The notes below the pieces were generated by a model. It worked only from the letters and a program-made list of their open reading frames with translations. It had not been told where the DNA came from and did not search any database. Both the position numbers and the translations under genes were made by a program. Positions 25,883 through 34,742 of a DNA stretch of 64,000 nt are shown piece by piece. Source of the stretch: Butyrivibrio sp. NC3005 (GTDB lineage Bacteria > Bacillota > Clostridia > Lachnospirales > Lachnospiraceae); assembly GCF_000424545.1 (NCBI RefSeq), contig NZ_KE384206.1, forward strand, positions 128,022-192,021, written 5' to 3'. Positions within the stretch are counted from its first letter, which is position 1; every line of letters begins with the position of its first letter.

Positions 25883-28627
25883 TTAGTCATTAACTGCTTT
25901 ATTGCCCTTCCATCTGTTCTTCAAATCATTTTGAAGTTTGTATAAAGTATTAAGTGCATCCATAGGTGTTAAATTGGTCACATCTATAGACTCTAATTCT
26001 TTCAATATATCTTCGTCTTTATAAGTATCAAACAAGCTCATCTGACCAAGATCCACAGTATCGTAATGCTTTACTTCAGTCTTGGAAACTTTCGTATTTT
26101 TGGCGCTTATTGCTGCTATTTCCTGAACTTTATCAGTAATATCACTATCTACAAGCTGCGCACAGATTTCCTTAGCTCTATCAGTAACCATGTCAGGAAT
26201 GCCTGCAAGTTTTGCAACTTGAATACCATAACTTTTGTCTGCACCGCCCTTGATAATTTTTCTAAGAAAAACTATATCATCACCTTTTTCTTTGACAGCA
26301 ATGCAATAATTGTTAACTGAATCAATCTTTCCTTCAAGTTCTGTCAATTCATGATAATGTGTCGCAAAAAGTGACCTTGCTCCAAGATATTTCCTGTTAG
26401 CGATATGCTCAATAACTGCCCAAGCAATTGAAAGTCCATCATATGTAGAAGTTCCACGGCCAATTTCATCAAGAATAAGAAGACTCTTATTAGTAGCATT
26501 TCTAAGAATATTAGCAACTTCATTCATCTCCACCATAAAAGTAGACTGGCCACTTCCAAGATCATCACTTGCACCCACACGAGTAAAAATTCTATCTACA
26601 ATTCCAATTTCTGCACTTTGAGCAGGAACAAAACTTCCTAGTTGTGCCATTAAAACAATAAGTGCTGTCTGACGCATATACGTGGATTTTCCTGCCATAT
26701 TAGGACCGGTTATAATCGCAATCATATGCTTTTTATTATCAAGATAAGTATCATTAGCAATAAACATATTTGACTGATCCATCATCTGTTCAACAACCGG
26801 ATGACGTCCTTCGCAAATATGAATTTTTCCCTTATCATTAAGAATTGGCTTTGTATAATGATTTCTTTCAGCAACAAATGCAAGAGAACAATAAACATCC
26901 AAAAGAGCAATTGCTTTGGCAGTTTTCTGAATTCTTTCCATTTGAGCAGCTATTTTATCTCTGACCATGCAAAAAAGCTCGTACTCAAGACCATTAAGCT
27001 TATCTTCTGCATTAAGAATAGTATCTTCGAGTTCTTTTAATTCTTTAGTTGTATAACGCTCACAATTAGTAAGAGTCTGTTTTCTTTCGAAGTTTTCTGG
27101 TACAAGATTCTTGAAAGAATTCGTAACTTCAAACGCATACCCAAATACATTACTGTATTTGATTCTTAGATTCTTAATTCCTGTTTCTTCTTTGACTCTA
27201 GATTCAAGTTCTGCAAGCCATTGTTTTCCATTTGCTCTTGCCTGTCTAAAATTATCAATATTCTCATCAAAACCGTCTTTTATTATTCCACCCTCGCGAA
27301 TAACCAAAGGTGGTTCTTCAACAATCGAAGAATCAATCAATTCATATATATCTTTAAGTTCATCAATATTATCAAAAACATTTTCAAGTTCAGAACAATC
27401 CTTTAAGTCTTCGAGAGCAATTTTTATAGCTGGAAGCATCTTCAAAGAATTTCTAAACGACAATAAATCTCTTGGATTTGCTGTCTTATAGCTGACCTTA
27501 CTCATAATTCTTTCAAGATCATATACCGGTGTAAGATATTCTCTGATTTCATCTCTTGAAACAGCATTATTAACAAGACTTTCAACTGCATTCTGCCTTA
27601 AAATCATTTCATCCAGATCGATAAGTGGCTGCTCAATAAAATTTCTAAGCATTCTAGCACCCATTGCGGTTTTTGTCTTATCAAGAACCCACAAAAGAGT
27701 TCCTCTTTTTTGCTTGTCTCTCATTGTTTCTACAAGTTCAAGATTTCTACGAGTTGAAGTATCTAAAAGCATAAACTTACTGGTCAGATATGGAGTTATG
27801 TGCGTAAGATTGGTCAAATCAGATTTTGCCATTTCTCTCATATATGTAAGGCATGCTCCAGCAGCAAGTACGCCTTCATGAAAATCTTCAATTCCAAGCC
27901 CGATTAATGAATTAACATTAAACTGCTTCATTATAGCCTTTTTGCATAAATCTTCATCAAAATAATGAGGATCAAGCGGATAAATAGTAATTCCAAGTCT
28001 TCCTTTTAAATCATCAAAATCTGCACCACACAAAGAAAACGCTTCATTGCAGATAATTTCCGAAGGCATATACTTGGATATTTCATCAAGCACACCTCGA
28101 AGTTTCTGCACCTGAGTAAGATAAAAATCACCTGTTGATACATCAACTGCAGTAATTCCGATACTTTCATCACTATAATATACGCACATTAGATAATTAT
28201 TTCGTGATTCTTCAAGAGATTGCGTATCAATATTAGTTCCAGGCGTTACTATTCTTATAACTTCTCTTTTAACAATACCCTTAGCTTGTTTTGGATCTTC
28301 CATCTGCTCACATATAGCTACTTTATATCCTTTTTTTACAAGGCGAGTAAGGTATGAATCCACAGCATGATATGGAATACCGCACATAGGAGCACGTTCT
28401 TCCATACCACAAGCTTTACCTGTAAGCGTCAATTCCAATTCTCTGCTACAAATAATAGCATCTTCAAAAAACATTTCGTAGAAATCACCTAGTCTATAGA
28501 ACAAAAGACAATCCGGATTTTCCTCTTTCGTCTGAAGATAGTGCTTCATCATAGGTGAAACTTTATCTATATCCGGCTTAACTGCCAACCCTTCAGGGAT
28601 TCCCACGCTTATATCCTGAGTATCCAA
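25883..28627 (-). CDS. mutS: DNA mismatch repair protein MutS
   Basis: MutS recognises mismatches and recruits MutL. The 914-residue protein has the mismatch-reading FYE motif in RLGDFYEMFFEDA, the connector and lever domains, and an ATPase domain with ITGPNMAGKSTYMRQ, then LLILDEIGRGTSTYDGLSIAW and ATHYHELTELE. The start is TTG at 28625-28627: GGAGG lies seven bases upstream and the codon directly follows the miaB stop. Translation coupling with miaB is likely. Confidence 0.97.
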   Translation of the reverse strand: MDTQDISVGIPEGLAVKPDIDKVSPMMKHYLQTKEENPDCLLFYRLGDFYEMFFEDAIICSRELELTLTGKACGMEERAPMCGIPYHAVDSYLTRLVKKGYKVAICEQMEDPKQAKGIVKREVIRIVTPGTNIDTQSLEESRNNYLMCVYYSDESIGITAVDVSTGDFYLTQVQKLRGVLDEISKYMPSEIICNEAFSLCGADFDDLKGRLGITIYPLDPHYFDEDLCKKAIMKQFNVNSLIGLGIEDFHEGVLAAGACLTYMREMAKSDLTNLTHITPYLTSKFMLLDTSTRRNLELVETMRDKQKRGTLLWVLDKTKTAMGARMLRNFIEQPLIDLDEMILRQNAVESLVNNAVSRDEIREYLTPVYDLERIMSKVSYKTANPRDLLSFRNSLKMLPAIKIALEDLKDCSELENVFDNIDELKDIYELIDSSIVEEPPLVIREGGIIKDGFDENIDNFRQARANGKQWLAELESRVKEETGIKNLRIKYSNVFGYAFEVTNSFKNLVPENFERKQTLTNCERYTTKELKELEDTILNAEDKLNGLEYELFCMVRDKIAAQMERIQKTAKAIALLDVYCSLAFVAERNHYTKPILNDKGKIHICEGRHPVVEQMMDQSNMFIANDTYLDNKKHMIAIITGPNMAGKSTYMRQTALIVLMAQLGSFVPAQSAEIGIVDRIFTRVGASDDLGSGQSTFMVEMNEVANILRNATNKSLLILDEIGRGTSTYDGLSIAWAVIEHIANRKYLGARSLFATHYHELTELEGKIDSVNNYCIAVKEKGDDIVFLRKIIKGGADKSYGIQVAKLAGIPDMVTDRAKEICAQLVDSDITDKVQEIAAISAKNTKVSKTEVKHYDTVDLGQMSLFDTYKDEDILKELESIDVTNLTPMDALNTLYKLQNDLKNRWKGNKAVND

Positions 28628-30127
28628 TTATACGCCTCCTACTTCAGTGCCCATATAATAGAAACCTCTACACTCGTCAAGGTGAACATCTGCAAATGTA
28701 CCAATTCTAGTTTTATCACCTTTAAAATGAACAAGAGTATTATTACTCATTCTTCCTGTTACAAGACTTTCATCCTGTTCATTTATAGATTCAATCAAAA
28801 CTCTTTGAACAGTTCCAGTCCACTTTCTAGCCTGAGCATGAGCATTTTCCTGGACAGCCTTCAACACTCTATCAAAGTTTCTCTTAACATCTTCTTCTGA
28901 AACCTGATTTTCAAAAGAGGCAGCAGGCGTTCCAGTACGCTTACTATATATAAATGTAAACGCATTATCATACTTAACTTTATTAATAAGATCGATAGTA
29001 TCATCAACATCTTTATCAGTTTCACCTGGGAAACCAACAATAATATCAGTAGTAATCGCAACATCAGGAAGCTGCTCTCTTATTCTGGTTGCAAGTTCAA
29101 GATAAGATTCCTTAGTATATTTGCGATTCATACGTCTTAGAATTTCTGTACTTCCAGACTGGCATGGAAGATGAATATGACGAGCCACCTTTGGATTATC
29201 TCTTATTACATCAATAAGTTCCTGTGACAAATCTTTTGGATGAGGAGTCATAAATCTTACTCTTTCAATTCCGTCAACTTTGCATACCTCTGCAAGAAGC
29301 TGAGCAAAAGAAATAGGATTCTCAAGATTCTGACCATAGGAATTAACATTCTGACCAAGAAGCATTACTTCCTTAACACCATCAGCAGCAAGATGCTCAA
29401 TCTCTCTTATGATATCCTTAGGTTCTCTGCTTCGCTCTCTTCCTCTAACGTATGGAACTATACAATACGTACAGAAATTATTACATCCAAACATTATATT
29501 TACACCAGATTTGAACGGATATTTACGCTCAATAGGAAGATCTTCTACAATCTCAGTAGTTTCCTTCCAAATATCAATAATCATTCTGTCTGATTCAAAC
29601 ATGTAGCATAACAGTTCTGCAAATTTAAATAAATTATGTGTTCCGAAAATAAGATCAACCTGTCTGTAACTCTTACGAATCTTTTCAACTGCGACTTCTT
29701 CCTGCATCATACAACCGCAGACAGCAATTTTCATATGTGGATTTTTTTTCTTCAAACTACCGGCATATCCAAGTCTTCCGTATACTCTCTGATCAGCATT
29801 ATCACGAACGGTACATGTATTATAAATTACAAAATCTGCCTTTTCATCTTCTGCTTCATCATATCCAACACATCTTAATACACCCAGAATCTTCTCAGAA
29901 TCACGAGCGTTCATCTGACATCCAAATGCAATGCTGCAAGCCTTAGGACGTCTTCCAAGTTCTTTTGCTAGCTCATCAACATAATTTCTTGCTTTTTTTA
30001 TAAAATAGTATTGTCTTTCAGGCTCGTTTATAGGTACTGGTCCATTTAAATCAGAGGCATTAATCATTGCCTCCATATTTTCATCAATCTTATAATTTGA
30101 ATTATTGCTTATTGTAACTTTATTCAT
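28628..30127 (-). CDS. miaB: tRNA-2-methylthio-N6-dimethylallyladenosine synthase
   Basis: MiaB is a radical-SAM methylthiotransferase that completes ms2i6A37 in tRNA after MiaA. The 499-residue protein has an N-terminal UPF0004 domain with cluster cysteines (FGCQMNARDSEK, NTCTVRDNADQRVYG, CGCMMQEE), the radical-SAM motif CNNFCTYCIVPYVRGRERSR and a C-terminal TRAM domain (VLIESINEQDESLVTGRMSNN). An N-terminal extension of about 60 residues is common in Clostridia. An AGAAAGATATTT leader precedes the ATG. It heads the miaB-mutS-mutL-miaA block. Confidence 0.96.
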   Translation of the reverse strand: MNKVTISNNSNYKIDENMEAMINASDLNGPVPINEPERQYYFIKKARNYVDELAKELGRRPKACSIAFGCQMNARDSEKILGVLRCVGYDEAEDEKADFVIYNTCTVRDNADQRVYGRLGYAGSLKKKNPHMKIAVCGCMMQEEVAVEKIRKSYRQVDLIFGTHNLFKFAELLCYMFESDRMIIDIWKETTEIVEDLPIERKYPFKSGVNIMFGCNNFCTYCIVPYVRGRERSREPKDIIREIEHLAADGVKEVMLLGQNVNSYGQNLENPISFAQLLAEVCKVDGIERVRFMTPHPKDLSQELIDVIRDNPKVARHIHLPCQSGSTEILRRMNRKYTKESYLELATRIREQLPDVAITTDIIVGFPGETDKDVDDTIDLINKVKYDNAFTFIYSKRTGTPAASFENQVSEEDVKRNFDRVLKAVQENAHAQARKWTGTVQRVLIESINEQDESLVTGRMSNNTLVHFKGDKTRIGTFADVHLDECRGFYYMGTEVGGV

Positions 30128-30151
30128 AAATATCTTTCTAAAAAAATCCTA

Positions 30152-30185
30152 CTGCAAGACCCTAGTATAGCTTAGGGTCTTGCAG
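30152..30185 (-). terminator. Intrinsic terminator after pepT
   Basis: Arms 30152-30164 and 30173-30185 pair perfectly over 13 bp around an 8-base loop. On the minus strand a seven-T run follows five bases after the stem. It lies between pepT and miaB. Confidence 0.8.
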
Positions 30186-30200
30186 CTTATTAACATTGTT

Positions 30201-31472
30201 TCAATTTTCAAAATCAGCATATAGCTTAACTATATTTTCAAGAATTTCCGTAACTTTTCTCATTTCTGGAATTGATGCATACTCATATCTTCCATGGTAG
30301 TTATAACCACCTGTACAAAGATTTGGACAAGGAAGACCTTTGAAAGAAAGCATTGCTCCATCTGTGCCTCCACGAATAGGATTCTCGATAGACACAACTC
30401 CTGCCTCCTTCATTGCAAGGCGTGCATTTTCAATCAAATGCATGTGAGGACGAATCTTCTCAATCATGTTATAATAACTATCTTCCATAGTAAGCTCAAC
30501 AGTTCCTTCGCCATATTTATCATTAAGGAACTCAACTATTTTCTTAACAAGCTTCTTCTTATCCTCAAACTTATCCATATCATGATCTCGGATAATATAA
30601 TATACAACTGCCTTTTCACAAGTTCCCTTCATAACAGTGAGATGGAAAAATCCTTCACGCTTCTCTGTGTACATAGGATTCTGCTCCTTTGGAAGCATTG
30701 ACTGAAACTCATATGCAACTAAAGTAGCGTTTAACATCTTGTTTTTGGCATCTCCAGGGTGCACACTTCGACCATTAATTACAAGTTCAACCTCAGCAGC
30801 GTTAAAACATTCATATTCAAGTTCACCAAGTTTACCACCATCAACTGTATAAGCAAAATCAGCTCCAAAGCGCTCTAAATCAAAATGCTTTGTACCTTCA
30901 CCAATTTCCTCATCAGGAGTAAACGCAACACGTATTTTGCCATGCTTAATATCCGGATTTTTCAATAGTTTCTCGCAAAGAGTCATAATCTCAGCTATGC
31001 CGGCCTTGTCATCTGCACCAAGAAGTGTTGTACCATCTGTTACAATAAGATCTTCTGACTTATGGTTATAAAGTTCAGGGAAGTCAACTGGAGAAAGAAC
31101 AATCTTCTTTCCACTGTCCGGATCTTTCTCGCAAAGAACGATATCACTTCCATCATAGTTTTCAACAATTCTAGGATTTACATCTTTACCGCTTACAGCA
31201 TCAGATGTATCCATATGGCTGATAAAACCAATTGTAGGGGCTTTCTTATCTTCCAGATTTGATGGAATAGTAGCATAAACATAGCAATGCTCTTTGTCAT
31301 AATAAACATCGCTTGCTCCAAGCTCTGTCAGCTCATTATACAAAAACTTTGCAAGTTCATGCTGTTTCATAGTGGAAGGTGATGTGCCGGTATTTTCATC
31401 TGACTGAGTATCAAATTTAACGTATTTAAGAAAACGGGAAATCACGTCTTCATTTTTTATTTCGTTTGTCAT
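30201..31472 (-). CDS. pepT: Peptidase T (tripeptidase)
   Basis: PepT removes the N-terminal residue of tripeptides in the cytoplasm. The 423-residue protein has the two-zinc M20 site: GFISHMDTSDAVSG, TLLGADDKAGIAEIM, FTPDEEIGEGTKHFD and IRGGTDGAMLSFKGLPCPNL. VHPGDAKNKMLNA belongs to the lid domain. AAAGGAGAAAATT precedes the ATG. Its start overlaps the end of the upstream DUF5662 gene by 23 bp. Confidence 0.96.
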   Translation of the reverse strand: MTNEIKNEDVISRFLKYVKFDTQSDENTGTSPSTMKQHELAKFLYNELTELGASDVYYDKEHCYVYATIPSNLEDKKAPTIGFISHMDTSDAVSGKDVNPRIVENYDGSDIVLCEKDPDSGKKIVLSPVDFPELYNHKSEDLIVTDGTTLLGADDKAGIAEIMTLCEKLLKNPDIKHGKIRVAFTPDEEIGEGTKHFDLERFGADFAYTVDGGKLGELEYECFNAAEVELVINGRSVHPGDAKNKMLNATLVAYEFQSMLPKEQNPMYTEKREGFFHLTVMKGTCEKAVVYYIIRDHDMDKFEDKKKLVKKIVEFLNDKYGEGTVELTMEDSYYNMIEKIRPHMHLIENARLAMKEAGVVSIENPIRGGTDGAMLSFKGLPCPNLCTGGYNYHGRYEYASIPEMRKVTEILENIVKLYADFEN

Positions 31473-32094
31473 AATTTTCTCCTTTAATGTCTGTGTTTTT
31501 TAAAAATACATTCTTAATATATGAAAAGGTTTTTTCTTCACCCTCATCTGCAAGCATATATAAAAACTTTTCAAGCATTTCCTGAGTATAAGGATGCATA
31601 GGCACCCCCTTTTTCTTAGATGCAAGATAATACTCTAATGGAGAAGATGATGTATACTTTTCTCCCATATAAATCTTGCAGGCGGCAACCCTGTCAGCTA
31701 CCATTTCTGCAATATATCTATCAGGCATTTTACAAGGCAAAATACCATACGGCTTGTCTGATGCTCTGCAAGAAAAGTCTATCCAATATTCAAAATGGTG
31801 CTTGTTTCTTCCTTTGTGATGAAGCCACGCCTTTGAAAGACCATATATTTCTCGTTCTTTCGCATTAGGCGAACGAGTTCCTTGATAAAACCTGCATCCT
31901 ACCCAAAATTCAGTAAATGAATACTTAGATAAATCATGCGTAAGTCCCTGATAATAAAGTCCCATTTTAAAACAATGCTGACACACTTTTACCTTGTGCT
32001 GTGTTATTGTTTTAAAATGTCTCCATACATTAATAAGCCTTAGCCTTGGAATTTTCACTTCAGCTATGTTTTTACTATCATTTATTTGTTCCAT
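31450..32094 (-). CDS. DUF5662 family protein
   Basis: A 214-residue soluble protein of the DUF5662 group, found mainly in Firmicutes. Characteristic text is HFKTITQHKVKVCQHCFKMGLYYQGLTHDLSKYSFTEF and KAWLHHKGRNKHHFEYW; the many His, Cys and Asp residues, including HDLSKYS and HHKGRNKHH, look like an HD-like metal site. Function is unknown. GAGGCTTTAA precedes the ATG. It lies between the GH13-like gene and pepT, overlapping pepT by 23 bp. Confidence 0.8.
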   Translation of the reverse strand: MEQINDSKNIAEVKIPRLRLINVWRHFKTITQHKVKVCQHCFKMGLYYQGLTHDLSKYSFTEFWVGCRFYQGTRSPNAKEREIYGLSKAWLHHKGRNKHHFEYWIDFSCRASDKPYGILPCKMPDRYIAEMVADRVAACKIYMGEKYTSSSPLEYYLASKKKGVPMHPYTQEMLEKFLYMLADEGEEKTFSYIKNVFLKNTDIKGENYDKRNKK

Positions 32095-32120
32095 TTAAAG
32101 CCTCAATTTCCAACCTGCCT

Positions 32121-34103
32121 TTAAAAAAAGCTTTTCTCTGTCCCATGTCTGCCTTTACGTTCAGGCATAGGCATCCCATCTGATACAAACACGCAAATAC
32201 TTCTGTCCTGAAGAAGATATTCTTGCTGAGACTTAAGCTCTGCCGGAACCTCATAACAAATCTTGTCAAAACTTTCACCTGCAGTATCCATTAGAAGTTT
32301 CCAGTTACATCCCTTCGGAAGAACAGGAAGTGCAAAAAGCTTCTTTTCCCAATGCATATTATAAGCCACATAAATGCTTGCGGAATCCATATCATTTTGA
32401 ACATAATTTCCACAATAGAGCATTCCAATAGTATGACTATAGGAAGACAAATCCGGTCTCCACGCTTCGCTTCCGTGATAAGAAAAATCCGGATAACCAC
32501 ATGCCTTATAATCTATCTGCCTAAAAGGTGTCTCTGACCTAATCATCGAATACTTTTTTCTAATTTCAGTCAAAAACTTCACATAATTGGTCAAATCAAC
32601 ATTCTTTGCCGCCTGATTCCAACTTATCCAGCCGATTGAATTATCCTGACAATAAGGATTGTTATTACCATCTTGTGAATTACCGAATTCATCACCTCCA
32701 TAAAGAGCTGGAACTCCCTGAGACAAAAATACAAGTGCAAGAGCATTTCTTATCTGTTTATTTCTTAATGAAACAATAGATTTCTTCCTGCTCTTTCCTT
32801 CTACTCCGCAATTCCAGGTTTCATTATCATCAGGTCCATCAGCATTACCTTCACCATTTGCCTCATTATGCTTATGTTCGTAAGTAACCATATCAGCAAG
32901 ACAAAATCCTTCATAATTAGAAATGTAATGAAGATTCGCATGATCTTGTCCAACCTCCTTGGATATCCTAAGAAAATCTGACAAAATATGGTCATCGCCT
33001 TTAAGGAAATGTCTTGCGGTATACAAAAAATCGTCTCTGCATTCGCACAAATTTCTCTTTCTAGGCTCAATCTGACAACCATTATAAATTCTTCCATAAT
33101 CAAAACCATAGTCAAGAATCTTCACATCAGCAAGAAGCGGTTCTTGAGCAATTACAGTTGAATTAAGATTTTTGCCCTTAAGATGAAAGCCGTCAAGATG
33201 ATACTCTATTCTCCAAAAACGAAGAATATCAATCACTTCCTGAAGATACATATCTTCCGTGAAAAAAAACTGTGCAATAACCTCAATTCCAGCTTTGTGG
33301 AAGCTGGCAACCATTTCCTTAAACTCGACAATTGGATCACTGTCTTTACAAGCGTAACAGCTTCGAGGAGCGTAATAATAAGCCTTCTCAAATCCCCAGT
33401 AATTGAGTTTATTTGAATTAGAAGCACTTTCTGCCTTTAAAACGCCATTATCACTGAACATCACACTACTTTTAACTATTCCTGGCGCGTGTCCAACTCT
33501 TCTGAAACGTTTAGGCAAAACACTAACCTGCTCAGCAATAGGCATAAGCTCAATTGTCGTAACACCAAGAGATTTCAAATATGGAATCTTAGAAATAAGC
33601 CCTTTAAAAGTACCTCTTTTTGCTGCCTCAACACTCTTGTCCTGCATAGTGTATCCACGAACATGAACTAAGTAAAAAAAACTTTGAGAAAAAGGAATCT
33701 GTGGCCTCTCATCCCTCTTCCAATCGTAACTTGCAGTATCATCAATTGCGCTGTAAATAGCAGAATCAGGAATAAAATTCCCAAATTTCTCAAGTCCATA
33801 TATTCTACGAGCGCTAGAATCGGGAAAGCACTTTCCATCAGCAACAACCTGATATGCATTAAAATCATCATCAATACCACTTATCTGTGCCGAATAAATA
33901 TCACCAAAACGACATGAGTCATCAAAAGAAATTATCTCTTCTTTTTCAACTTCCCACTTATCTTTTTTGAACAAGAGTTTTATAAGCTTAATTCCACAAC
34001 CTGTTGCTCTGCGAAAAACTCCGCTATAAAGAAATGTTGATCCCTGTCTACGAAGTCCAAGTGGATACGGGCCAGCAGGCATTATTTTATAATTTTTTAT
34101 CAT
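32121..34103 (-). CDS. GH13 isoamylase/GlgX-like protein, probably catalytically inactive
   Basis: A 660-residue protein with the fold of glycogen-debranching enzymes: an N-terminal CBM48-like domain (PAGPYPLGLRRQGSTFLYSGVF), a GH13 barrel and a C-terminal beta domain. Unmistakable GlgX/isoamylase text is KHNEANGEGNADG, PALYGGDEFGNSQDGNNNPYCQDN and NKQIRNAL. However, the four catalytic regions are degenerate. Region I reads GIEVIAQFFFTEDM where DVVYNHT-like text is expected, region II reads DGFHLKGK where GFRFD carries the nucleophile Asp, region III has LDYGFD in place of the acid/base Glu segment, and region IV reads NYEGF where HDGF carries the third Asp. I infer a non-hydrolytic, perhaps glycan-binding or regulatory, protein. 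It has its own promoter upstream. Confidence 0.82.
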   Translation of the reverse strand: MIKNYKIMPAGPYPLGLRRQGSTFLYSGVFRRATGCGIKLIKLLFKKDKWEVEKEEIISFDDSCRFGDIYSAQISGIDDDFNAYQVVADGKCFPDSSARRIYGLEKFGNFIPDSAIYSAIDDTASYDWKRDERPQIPFSQSFFYLVHVRGYTMQDKSVEAAKRGTFKGLISKIPYLKSLGVTTIELMPIAEQVSVLPKRFRRVGHAPGIVKSSVMFSDNGVLKAESASNSNKLNYWGFEKAYYYAPRSCYACKDSDPIVEFKEMVASFHKAGIEVIAQFFFTEDMYLQEVIDILRFWRIEYHLDGFHLKGKNLNSTVIAQEPLLADVKILDYGFDYGRIYNGCQIEPRKRNLCECRDDFLYTARHFLKGDDHILSDFLRISKEVGQDHANLHYISNYEGFCLADMVTYEHKHNEANGEGNADGPDDNETWNCGVEGKSRKKSIVSLRNKQIRNALALVFLSQGVPALYGGDEFGNSQDGNNNPYCQDNSIGWISWNQAAKNVDLTNYVKFLTEIRKKYSMIRSETPFRQIDYKACGYPDFSYHGSEAWRPDLSSYSHTIGMLYCGNYVQNDMDSASIYVAYNMHWEKKLFALPVLPKGCNWKLLMDTAGESFDKICYEVPAELKSQQEYLLQDRSICVFVSDGMPMPERKGRHGTEKSFF

Positions 34104-34230
34104 TTAACTCCCATGGTCAGGTACATAATCCCAACATATTTTTTCTATAAAGCCGGCAATAACATCTACAGCTTCAGTATTTATAAGATTTTGTCTGCTT
34201 TTTAGGCAGTAAAAAATCATAATCGGTACT

Positions 34231-34260
34231 AGTATAACACATTTTCTTTTTTAATAACAA
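34231..34260 (-). promoter_or_regulatory. Promoter for the GH13-like gene
   Basis: On the minus strand TTGTTA (34255-34260) and TATACT (34231-34236) are 18 bases apart, between the terminator of the DUF1292 gene and the GH13-like gene. Predicted by eye. Confidence 0.5.
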
Positions 34261-34278
34261 CACTATCTCACAGCATAA

Positions 34279-34313
34279 AAATACCAGAGAACGTTTTAAA
34301 TTCTCTGGTATTT
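34279..34313 (-). terminator. Intrinsic terminator after the DUF1292 gene
   Basis: Arms 34279-34291 and 34301-34313 pair perfectly over 13 bp; on the minus strand the stem runs into TTTTTATG. It begins 3 bp after the stop codon of the gene at 34317. Confidence 0.88.
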
Positions 34314-34316
34314 CTA

Positions 34317-34673
34317 TCATTTTAAAATTTCATCTGCATCTGTTGCATCAACGACTTCATCATGCTCTGACTCATCCAAATACTTATCAAAAGCATCTGA
34401 AACATCTGTGTATTCATCGTCATCACTTATATAACCAAGCTCAGGCTCTGAACCCTCTTTAGTTATATATCTGTAGAACCATACATTTCCATCAGTATTC
34501 TGACCCTTCTTATCAAGAGGAAGCAAAACAATATAATCTTTCTCTTTAACAGTCAGAATAATCATCGTAGCACAGGTAACTTTTCTTCCATCATCCAAAT
34601 CAAGATCTACAGTGATCTCTTCACCATCGATAATTCTTTGATTCATTTTTGTTGCAATGTCAGAAAAAAACAT
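34317..34673 (-). CDS. DUF1292 family protein
   Basis: A 118-residue acidic protein of the DUF1292 group, common in Firmicutes and usually short. The core VDLDLDDGRKVTCATMIILTVKEKDYIVLLPLDKK...VWFYRYITKEG...ELGYISDDDEY matches the family pattern; the tail is acidic. The function is unknown. GGAGG seven bases upstream supports the ATG at 34673. Other DUF1292 genes often accompany Holliday-junction resolvase YqgF; here the neighbour is a helicase. Confidence 0.85.
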   Translation of the reverse strand: MFFSDIATKMNQRIIDGEEITVDLDLDDGRKVTCATMIILTVKEKDYIVLLPLDKKGQNTDGNVWFYRYITKEGSEPELGYISDDDEYTDVSDAFDKYLDESEHDEVVDATDADEILK

Positions 34674-34742
34674 CCATGCACCTCCACCTATAATATAGTT
34701 ATAAAAATAAAACTCACTGACACTTTAAATGATACCACATCT

